Part shown: positions 1 through 5,303 of the stretch, in pieces
Numbering within the stretch: the first letter of the stretch is position 1
Layout of the letters: the number at the start of each line of letters is the position of its first letter
Assembly: GCA_938022295.1 (NCBI GenBank)
Contig: CALIDR010000281.1
Coordinates: 1 to 5,303 of the forward strand
Direction of reading: 5' to 3'
DNA length: 5,303 nt
DNA from: an uncultured Burkholderiaceae bacterium
GTDB lineage: Bacteria; Pseudomonadota; Gammaproteobacteria; Burkholderiales; Burkholderiaceae_C
Position numbers and translations under genes: made by a program
The notes under the pieces: model-generated
Databases searched by the model: none
Seen by the model: the letters and a program-made list of their open reading frames with translations, nothing else
What the model was told of the DNA's origin: nothing

Positions 1-2413
1 GGTCGCCGAACGTCTCGTCGGGCGCCTGCGGCAGCATCTGCAGCAGGCCGGGGAAGGCGGCGCCGAAGCGTGCGATGTCGCCGCCGCTGACGCCGGCGGC
101 GAACAGGCCGAGCAGCTGCGCGGTGGCGTGCTGGCGCAGCAGCAGCTGCGCCGGCGCGTACGAGCCGCGGTGCGGCGTGCCGAGCATCAGCAGGCGGCCG
201 CCGCGGCGCTTGAGTTGGGCCCACAGCGCCTGGCCGTCGGCGTCGTGGAACAGCGCGTGGCGCGCCACCAGCCCGCCCATCGAATGCGCGATCACGTGCA
301 CCGGCACCGCGGGGTCGGGCACGGTGGCGAGCACGTCGGCCAGCCGCGCGCGCAGCCGCGCCCCGCTGTCGGCGAGCGGGCGCCGCCAGTCGTAGGGGAT
401 CGCCACCGGGTTGAAGCGCGCCTGCGCGCGCTCGAGCAGCCGCTCGTAGGCGACGGCGAGCACGCCGCTCGGCTCGAGGGTGTCGGCAGGGTCGAGGTCG
501 AGGTCGGCCAGCGCGCCGCCGAGCATCGCGCGCAGCGACAGCCACAACGGCCGGTCGGCCGCGGCGTCGGAGCGCTTGAGTTCGCTGCCCATGATGCCGG
601 CGAGCACGACGAGCACCGGCTTGCGCACCGCCACCGGCGTCGTCGTGCGCCGCTGCCAGTCGGCGAACGGGCGGCGGCCGAGCGGGTCGGCCTTCAGCGC
701 CTGCAGCGGTCCGCGGGTGCCGGTGCGGGTGCGCTTCTCGTCCTCGCCGAGCGGCTGGAAGCCCTCGTCGCGGCCGGCCAGCGCCGTCATCAGCGCGGTG
801 CGCGAGGCCGTGTCGGCGCCGAAGTAGGCGAAGTGGCTGACCGCGGGCTGCGCCCAGCGCAGGCTGCGCGCCTCGACGGCGCGCTTCAGGCCGCCGAACA
901 TCGAGCGCGTGTGGACGACGTAGTCGTGGTCGTGCCAGCCGTAGAAGACGTCGGCGATGAGGGTGGCCAAGCCGCTGAGCCCGCGCGCGACGGCGTCGCC
1001 GGCGATCACGCGCAGGCGGTCGGCGGGCCGCGCGTCGCAGCCGGCCAGCGCCCGCGTCAGCGCCGAGCCGGGGATCATCGCCTCCAGGCCGGGCACGCTG
1101 CGCGCGTCGGCGCGCGCAGCCACCAGCGCCGAGACGAAGCGCGCCAGGCGGTCGTAGACGACCTGCGCCAGGCCGCGTGCGGCCAGACCCACGGTGCGCA
1201 GCAGCAGCGACAGGAACAGGTCGGTGCGGCCGTCGGCGAGCAGCGTGCCGCGTGCCGGGCACGCCACGCGCACGAACGTGCCGGGCTGCCAGCGCGCACC
1301 GGCCTGGCCGAGACGGTCGAACAGCGTCGCGATGCGCTCGGCGTCGGGGTGTCCGGCCGCGGCGAAGGCCTGCGCGAACGCCGGCTGCGCGCCGGCGAGC
1401 GTGTCGGCGCTGCGCAGCGCGAGCAGCTCGCCCACCAGCCCGCCGCGCGAGTGCGAGACGACGTCGAGCGCCACCGCCTGCGGCAGCGCCGCGAGCAGCG
1501 CGCCGAGCGCCTCGATCGCGTTGTCGACCGGGCTCAGCGTCAGCGTGCGGTGCTCCCACGCCAGCAGGCAGTGGCTCTGCGCGAGGCGCTCGAAGTCGGC
1601 TGGCCGCTTGCCGTCGCGCCCGGCGGCCCACAGCGCGCCGAAGCTGCCTTCGGTGCTCGACGCCGTGCCGTGCAGGAACAGCAGCGCCGGCCGGCCGCCG
1701 GTGTCGACCGTGCGCCCGGGCAGCACCGGCACCCAGCGCTGCTGCTCCCACGCCAGCAGCGCGCCGCCGCCCGCGCCCACCGCGGCGTCGAGCGACGATG
1801 CCTCGAACGCGGCGCACAGTCGCGCCGCGCGCTCGGCGGCCGTCGCGTCGCCGCCGCCGGGCACCAGGCGGCGCACCGTGCGGCGCACCGATTCGGCGAG
1901 GTCGTACAGGCGGTCGAGCGACGTCGGGTCGGTCAGCTCGCTGAGGGCGTAGCGGTCGATCGCCGCCGTGCCGGCCGCGGCGGCGCCGGAGCGCAGGCGC
2001 CGGGCCGGCGTGGTGCCGAGGTCGAACGGCAGCTCGACGCCTTCGGTGGTGCCGCCGCGTGTCGGGGCGCCTGCGGCGTAGGTCTCGACGAACGACCGCG
2101 GGTCGGTGTAGAGCGTCGAGCCGTCGGCGAAGTGGACCTCGAGCACGCGGTGCGCGGCGGCGAGGTCGGCCGCCGGCAGCGTGCTGCCGCCGTCGCCGCG
2201 CGTCGAGCGGCGCACGACGGCGCGCTCGGCCAGATGCGTGGCGCACCAGGCGTCGAACGCGTCGGGGTCCAACGCTGCTGCGGGGGCTGCGGCCGGCGCC
2301 GGAGCGGCTGGCGATGCGGGGGCGGGGCTGCCGCGCCTGGACGTCTTTGTGGTTTTCTTCGTCTGTTTCGCCTGTTTCGGGTCGGGCGCGCCGCTCGGCG
2401 GTTGGGTGGCCAT
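1..2413 (-). CDS. Large tandem alpha/beta-hydrolase (lipase/LCAT-like) protein, C-terminus outside window
   Basis: Seen: 804 codons are in the window and the gene continues past its left edge. Residues 1-50 are Lys/Thr then Ala/Pro-rich, likely disordered, with no signal peptide. The first hydrolase domain (about 240-535) has the oxyanion strand LFLHGTASS (H248), a nucleophile elbow SHSRGG (S322), and likely acid and base D497 (in HDHDYVV) and H527 (in VSHFAYF). The second (about 598 onward) has GIMGSEL at 606-612, YDWRRP from 674, AHSMGG (S711) and LGTPHRGS at 744-751. That order is characteristic of the LCAT/phospholipase-acyltransferase family; its acid and histidine would lie beyond the window. 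Neither elbow has the first Gly of GxSxG (Ser and Ala instead), a variation tolerated in these families. Known: such enzymes cleave or transfer acyl esters. Inferred: a cytoplasmic lipase or acyltransferase; the substrate is unknown. The start is ATG 2413, preceded by GGAG. The first domain resembles hydrolase regions sometimes paired with CHAT-protease genes (from memory, unverified). Confidence 0.85.
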   Translation of the reverse strand, partial: MATQPPSGAPDPKQAKQTKKTTKTSRRGSPAPASPAAPAPAAAPAAALDPDAFDAWCATHLAERAVVRRSTRGDGGSTLPAADLAAAHRVLEVHFADGSTLYTDPRSFVETYAAGAPTRGGTTEGVELPFDLGTTPARRLRSGAAAAGTAAIDRYALSELTDPTSLDRLYDLAESVRRTVRRLVPGGGDATAAERAARLCAAFEASSLDAAVGAGGGALLAWEQQRWVPVLPGRTVDTGGRPALLFLHGTASSTEGSFGALWAAGRDGKRPADFERLAQSHCLLAWEHRTLTLSPVDNAIEALGALLAALPQAVALDVVSHSRGGLVGELLALRSADTLAGAQPAFAQAFAAAGHPDAERIATLFDRLGQAGARWQPGTFVRVACPARGTLLADGRTDLFLSLLLRTVGLAARGLAQVVYDRLARFVSALVAARADARSVPGLEAMIPGSALTRALAGCDARPADRLRVIAGDAVARGLSGLATLIADVFYGWHDHDYVVHTRSMFGGLKRAVEARSLRWAQPAVSHFAYFGADTASRTALMTALAGRDEGFQPLGEDEKRTRTGTRGPLQALKADPLGRRPFADWQRRTTTPVAVRKPVLVVLAGIMGSELKRSDAAADRPLWLSLRAMLGGALADLDLDPADTLEPSGVLAVAYERLLERAQARFNPVAIPYDWRRPLADSGARLRARLADVLATVPDPAVPVHVIAHSMGGLVARHALFHDADGQALWAQLKRRGGRLLMLGTPHRGSYAPAQLLLRQHATAQLLGLFAAGVSGGDIARFGAAFPGLLQMLPQAPDETFGD

Positions 2414-2513
2414 CGCGTCTCCGTGTCGTTCCGGCAGCCGTCGGCCGGTGTAGCCCCGCCGGCGGCGGCCGTCAATCCCTGCGATCGCAGCGCCGCGCCG
2501 GCCGACCGCCCGG
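2414..2513. other. 100-base gap with a palindrome and an inverted repeat
   Basis: This gap lies between the dehydrogenase stop and the hydrolase start. It holds a perfect 12-base palindrome, CTGCGATCGCAG, at 2479-2490. This sits inside a 9-base inverted repeat, GTCGGCCGG at 2440-2448 and CCGGCCGAC at 2498-2506. A small GC hairpin (CCGCC-GGC-GGCGG, 2456-2468) is also possible. No run of T follows any hairpin on the minus strand, so I do not call a terminator. The palindrome could be a regulator site for the hydrolase gene or a weak transcription-end structure. Its core octamer GCGATCGC also occurs inside the dehydrogenase gene (3076-3083 and 3346-3353), so chance is a real alternative. The two genes could be co-transcribed. 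Confidence 0.35.
2419..2422 (-). promoter_or_regulatory. Ribosome binding site of the tandem hydrolase gene
   Basis: GGAG on the minus strand, five bases before ATG 2413. It is the best Shine-Dalgarno match near any start in the minus-strand pair. It supports this start even though the first 50 residues are low-complexity and could otherwise be doubted. Confidence 0.6.
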
Positions 2514-3662
2514 CTACATCGAGGCTTCGAGCAGCGCGCGGTAGTCGTCGCGCGTGGCGACGACGGGGTTCGTCTTGTGGCAGTGGTCGGCCAGCGCGCC
2601 GTCGATCACGCGGTCGAACACGTCGCGCGTGACGCCCATCGCCGCCAGCCCGCTCGGCAGACCGAGGCGTGCGTTCATGGCGCGGATCGCCTCGGCCACT
2701 TCGGTGCCCGCCGCGTCGCACGAGCCGAGCCCCATCGCGTGCGCCATGCGCTGCAGCCGGCGTTCGCGGCGGATCGACTCGGCGCGGGCGTTGAAGCGCA
2801 CCACCGCCGGCAGGAACATCGCGTTGAGCGTGCCGTGGTGCAGCTTCGGGTTCACGCCGCCCAGGCTGTGCGACAGCGAATGCACGCAGCCGAGCCCCTT
2901 CTGGAACGCCATCGCGCCTTGCATGCTCGCGCTCATCATCTGCCAGCGGGCCTCGCGGTCGCCGCCGTCGCGCGTCGCGCGCTCGAGGTGCGCCCAGCCG
3001 CGCTCGAGGCCGTCGAGCGCGATGCCGTCGGCCGGCGGGTTGACCGCCGGCGCCATGAACGTCTCCATGCAGTGCGCGATCGCGTCCATGCCGGTGGCCG
3101 CGGTCAGCAGCGGCGGCAGGCCGAGGGTGAGCGCCGGGTCGAGCAGGGCGGCCTTGGGCACCAGGTGCCAGCTGTGGAAGCCGAGCTTGCGCCCGTCGTC
3201 GACGATCACGATCGCCCCGCGCGCGACCTCGCTGCCGGTGCCGGCCGTCGTCGGCACCGCGATCAGCGGCGCCACCCGCTCGGTGATCTTCGCGCTGCCG
3301 CCTTCGATCGTCGCGTAGGTGACGAGCGGCCCGTCGTGCGTGGCGGCGATCGCGACGCCCTTGGCGAGGTCGATGCTCGAGCCGCCGCCCACCGCGACGA
3401 GGCCGTCGCAGCGCTCTTCGCGGTACAGCGCGGCGGCCGCGCGCACCGCCGCCTCGGTCGGGTTCGACGGCGTGCCGTCGAACACGGCGTGCGGCCAGCC
3501 GGCCAGCGGCGCGAGCGCCTGCGCGAGCACGCCCGCGGCGCGCACGCCGGCGTCGGTGACGACGAGCGGCTTGCCGATGCCCACCCGCTCGCACTCGGCG
3601 CTCAGGCGCTGCACGCTGCCCTCGTCGAGGTGGATGTGGGTCAGGTAGTAGATGTAGGCCAT
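2514..3662 (-). CDS. Iron-containing alcohol dehydrogenase, probable 4-hydroxybutyrate dehydrogenase
   Basis: Seen: 382 residues, a full-length group III (iron-type) alcohol dehydrogenase. The N-terminal nucleotide-binding half has VGGGSSIDLAKG at 91-102 and PTTAGTGSE at 137-145. The helical C-terminal half carries the four expected metal ligands D193 and H197 (GMDAIAH), H261 (CVHSLSH) and H276 (LHHGTLNA), plus the conserved H265 and the C-terminal DHCHKTNP at 359-366. From memory, the start MAYIYYLTHIHLD, the ATIEGGSAKIT segment (117-127) and the length closely match the 4-hydroxybutyrate dehydrogenase of Cupriavidus necator, which oxidises 4-hydroxybutyrate to succinate semialdehyde with NAD. 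I infer that activity; another short-chain alcohol or hydroxy-acid substrate is possible. The start at ATG 3662 fits the family N-terminus, although no good Shine-Dalgarno precedes it. Upstream in-frame codons are Pro/Gly/Arg-rich and look non-coding. It is transcribed divergently from the esterase and lies ahead of the tandem hydrolase. Confidence 0.9.
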   Translation of the reverse strand: MAYIYYLTHIHLDEGSVQRLSAECERVGIGKPLVVTDAGVRAAGVLAQALAPLAGWPHAVFDGTPSNPTEAAVRAAAALYREERCDGLVAVGGGSSIDLAKGVAIAATHDGPLVTYATIEGGSAKITERVAPLIAVPTTAGTGSEVARGAIVIVDDGRKLGFHSWHLVPKAALLDPALTLGLPPLLTAATGMDAIAHCMETFMAPAVNPPADGIALDGLERGWAHLERATRDGGDREARWQMMSASMQGAMAFQKGLGCVHSLSHSLGGVNPKLHHGTLNAMFLPAVVRFNARAESIRRERRLQRMAHAMGLGSCDAAGTEVAEAIRAMNARLGLPSGLAAMGVTRDVFDRVIDGALADHCHKTNPVVATRDDYRALLEASM

Positions 3663-3768
3663 GGCGCGCGGGGCAGGGCAGCCGGACGGTGGGCGGGGCG
3701 GTGAGTATCCTCCACGGTCCGCCCGATCCGAGCCCTCCGACTCGCGCCTGCCGCGGCGCGCACGCCCC
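3663..3768. promoter_or_regulatory. Divergent intergenic region, presumed promoters for both gene pairs
   Basis: The only non-coding space between the divergent dehydrogenase and esterase starts. On the minus strand GATACT (3709 to 3704) resembles a -10 hexamer, about 41 bases before the dehydrogenase ATG, but no good -35 is seen at 16-18 bases. It is flanked by an imperfect inverted repeat, CGGACGGTGG (3683-3692) and CCACGGTCCG (3712-3721), matching at 9 of 10 positions. A regulator bound there would cover the -10-like site. I see no clear promoter on the plus strand. The call rests mainly on layout. Confidence 0.35.
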
Positions 3769-4719
3769 TTGACCACCCACCTGTTGACCCCGGTGATGGC
3801 CGGCCTGCTCGAGCGCATCCGGCGCGCGAACCGGCCGCCGTGGCACGCGCTCGGCGTCGACGAGGCGCGGCGCGCCTACGAAGCCGCCGCCGAGGTGCTC
3901 GAGCCGCCGCGGCCGAAGCTGCCGCGGGTCGAGGACTTCACGCTGCCGGCGGCCGACGGCACGCCGCTGGCGGCGCGCCTGTACGCGCCGCACGCCGCAG
4001 ACGACCCGCTGCCGGCGCTGCTCTACCTGCACGGCGGCGGGTTCGTGATCGGCAGCCTGGCCACGCACGACGCGCTGTGCCGCCAGCTCGCGCGGCGCAG
4101 CGGCGGCGCGGTGGTCGCGCTCGACTACCGGCTCGCACCCGAGCACCGCTTCCCGACCGCGGTCGACGACGCCTGGGCGGCGCTGCAGTGGCTCGTCGTC
4201 CACGCGACGTCGCTCGGGCTCGATGCGGCGCGCATCGCGGTGGGCGGCGACAGCGCCGGCGGCACGCTGGCGGCGGTGGCGGCGATCCTGGCGCGCGACC
4301 ACGCGCTGCCGCTGGCGCTGCAGCTGCTGATCACGCCGGGCACCGCGCCGGCGCCCGACACGCCGTCGCACAAGCTCTTCGGCCACGGCTTCTTACTCGA
4401 CGCGGCGACGATCGAGTGGTTCTTCGACCGCTACGCGAGCCGCCACGAGCGCCACGACTGGCGCTTCGCGCCGCTGCTGGCCGACGACCTCGAAGGCGTC
4501 GCACCGGCGTGCGTGATCCTGGCCGAATGCGACCCGCTGGTCGACGAGGGCCTGGCCTACGCCGACCGCCTGCGTGCCGCCGGCGTGCCGGTGGCGCTGG
4601 ACCTCGTGCGCGGCGTCACCCACGACTTCATCAAAATGGGGCGCGTGCTGAAGGAGGCGGACGCGGCGCAGCAGTTCGCCGCCGACGCCCTGCGCGAGGC
4701 CTGGAAAGGAATGCCATGA
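3769..4719 (+). CDS. Alpha/beta-hydrolase, hormone-sensitive-lipase-type (family IV) esterase
   Basis: Seen: 316 residues if started at TTG 3769. The oxyanion motif is LHGGGF (H88-F92), followed by DYRLAPEHRFP at 119-129, the nucleophile elbow GGDSAGG (S162), the acid in ECDPLVDEG (D255) and the base in VTHDF (H285). The triad is complete and the length is typical of bacterial family IV (alpha/beta-hydrolase fold-3) carboxylesterases, which hydrolyse short- to medium-chain acyl esters in the cytoplasm. No signal peptide is seen. The start is uncertain: TTG 3769 gives MTTHLLTPVM, which fits the N-terminus I recall for close relatives. ATG 3796 would be nine codons shorter. ATG 3661 would add 36 Arg/Pro/Gly-rich residues and overlap the dehydrogenase start codon. 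None has a good Shine-Dalgarno. L209 uses the rare codon TTA. The stop overlaps the next start by four bases, so the two genes are very likely co-transcribed and translationally coupled. The natural substrate is unknown. Confidence 0.88.
   Translation: MTTHLLTPVMAGLLERIRRANRPPWHALGVDEARRAYEAAAEVLEPPRPKLPRVEDFTLPAADGTPLAARLYAPHAADDPLPALLYLHGGGFVIGSLATHDALCRQLARRSGGAVVALDYRLAPEHRFPTAVDDAWAALQWLVVHATSLGLDAARIAVGGDSAGGTLAAVAAILARDHALPLALQLLITPGTAPAPDTPSHKLFGHGFLLDAATIEWFFDRYASRHERHDWRFAPLLADDLEGVAPACVILAECDPLVDEGLAYADRLRAAGVPVALDLVRGVTHDFIKMGRVLKEADAAQQFAADALREAWKGMP
4705..4710 (+). promoter_or_regulatory. Ribosome binding site of the thioesterase-GNAT gene
   Basis: AAAGGA lies five bases before ATG 4716, inside the end of the esterase gene. 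It fixes the start of the downstream gene, and together with the ATGA overlap supports coupled translation of the pair. Confidence 0.7.
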
Positions 4720-5303
4720 CGACCCGCCGCGACTTCCGCTTCTTCGACACCCTGCGCGTGCGCTGGGCTGAGGTCGACATGCAGAAGATCGTCTTCAACG
4801 GCCACTACCTGATGTACCTCGATACCGCGGTGGCCGGCTACTGGCGCGCGATGGCGATGCCCTACCACGAGACGATGGCGCTGCTGCAGGGCGATCTCTA
4901 CGTGCGCAAGGCCACGCTCGAGTACCACGCCTCGGCGCACTACGAGGACCGGCTCGACGTCGGCCTGCGCTGCGCGCGCATCGGCAACTCGTCGATGGGC
5001 TTCGCCGCCGGCATCTTCCGCGGCGACGAGCTGCTGATCTCGGGCGAACTCGTCTACGTGTTCGCCGACCCGTCGACGCAGACCTCGCAGCCGGTGCCGG
5101 CGCAGCTGCGCGGGGCGCTGGCGGCGTTCGAGCGCGGTGAGCCGATGCTCGACGTGCGCGTGGGCACCTGGGACGCCCTCGGCCGCGAGGCGCAGGCGCT
5201 GCGCACGGCGGTGTTCGTGCAGGAGCAGAAGATCCCGGCCGAGCTCGAGTGGGACGCCGCCGACGCCAACGCCGTGCACGCGGTGGCCTACAACCGGTTC
5301 GGG
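4716..5303 (+). CDS. Hotdog acyl-CoA thioesterase fused to a GNAT acetyltransferase, C-terminus outside window
   Basis: Seen: 196 codons, open to the right edge. Residues 1-140 form a YbgC/4-hydroxybenzoyl-CoA-thioesterase-type hotdog domain. The signature RVRWAEVDMQKIVFNGHYL spans 14-32, with D21 at the catalytic aspartate position, N28 and Y31 following, and the helix LDTAVAGYW after it. VRKATLEYHASAHYEDRL at 63-80 and SGELVYVFAD at 109-118 are typical hotdog strands. Known: these enzymes hydrolyse acyl-CoA thioesters to free acid and CoA. From about 150 a second domain begins: LRTAVFVQEQKIP at 162-174, then EWDAADANAVHAVAY at 178-192. This is the opening of a GNAT acetyltransferase of the ElaA/YjcF kind (R..VFV.EQ..P...E.D..D..A.H). 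The acetyl-CoA-binding loop would lie outside the window. No stop or frameshift separates the domains, so this is a true in-frame fusion as far as seen. It overlaps the esterase by four bases. The substrates of both halves are unknown. Confidence 0.88.
   Translation, partial: MTTRRDFRFFDTLRVRWAEVDMQKIVFNGHYLMYLDTAVAGYWRAMAMPYHETMALLQGDLYVRKATLEYHASAHYEDRLDVGLRCARIGNSSMGFAAGIFRGDELLISGELVYVFADPSTQTSQPVPAQLRGALAAFERGEPMLDVRVGTWDALGREAQALRTAVFVQEQKIPAELEWDAADANAVHAVAYNRFG

Noticed and set aside
2456..2468. A GC hairpin considered as an intrinsic terminator after the dehydrogenase
   Set aside because: The stem is only five base pairs and no T-run follows on the minus strand. Hairpins of this kind are common by chance in such GC-rich sequence.
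128..2632. An 834-codon open frame on the plus strand opposite the tandem hydrolase
   Set aside because: Its translation is dominated by Arg, Ala, Gly, Gln and Val with no domain motif. The minus-strand frame over the same bases shows two hydrolase domains with correct motifs. Long antisense frames are expected at this G+C content.
3346..3353. The repeated octamer GCGATCGC (also 3076-3083 and 2481-2488) considered as a dispersed repeat
   Set aside because: Two of the three copies lie within coding sequence where Ala-Ile-Ala-type codons produce it naturally, and three copies is too few to claim a repeat family.
2577..3704. A 375-codon plus-strand open frame opposite the dehydrogenase
   Set aside because: The protein is His/Arg/Val/Ala-rich and motif-free, and lies antisense to a gene with all metal ligands in place. 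It is a shadow.
1933..4386. An 817-codon open frame on the minus strand spanning parts of three genes
   Set aside because: It is Arg/Ala-rich without motifs, crosses two intergenic gaps, and lies out of frame with the dehydrogenase and the hydrolase on the same strand.
4557..5279. A 240-codon minus-strand open frame opposite the thioesterase-GNAT gene
   Set aside because: It has no recognisable motif, while the plus strand here has the hotdog and GNAT signatures, a Shine-Dalgarno and a coupled start.

Overview
The window is very G+C-rich throughout (about three quarters by eye), and its codons nearly always end in G or C. There is no sign of an insertion sequence, phage, tRNA, rRNA or CRISPR array. 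The protein types and codon use suggest a high-GC betaproteobacterium of the order Burkholderiales (Rubrivivax/Leptothrix-like). That placement is an inference; no marker gene is present.

Layout: four protein genes in two divergent pairs. On the minus strand, a 382-residue iron-type alcohol dehydrogenase (3662 to 2514), very like 4-hydroxybutyrate dehydrogenase, is followed after a 100-base gap by a large protein that starts at 2413 and runs off the left edge. That protein carries two successive alpha/beta-hydrolase domains, the second of the lecithin:cholesterol acyltransferase (LCAT) type. On the plus strand, a hormone-sensitive-lipase-type (family IV) esterase (about 3769 to 4719) overlaps by four bases (ATGA) a gene that runs off the right edge. 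This last gene encodes a hotdog acyl-CoA thioesterase fused to the beginning of a GNAT acetyltransferase.

The pairs are separated by about 106 bases, which should hold both promoters. A 9-of-10 imperfect inverted repeat there is a weak operator candidate. The 100-base gap between the two minus-strand genes holds a perfect 12-base palindrome and a 9-base inverted repeat, but no convincing intrinsic terminator.

How the genes may work together: a dehydrogenase for a short omega-hydroxy acid, two ester hydrolases and an acyl-CoA thioesterase would fit the breakdown or recycling of esters or CoA-esters of hydroxy acids. This is a hypothesis from gene content only. I saw no clear sign of a new defence or mobile system. 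The most unusual items are the double-hydrolase protein and the thioesterase-GNAT fusion, and both are truncated by the window. The other long open frames, on both strands, look like shadows produced by the base composition.
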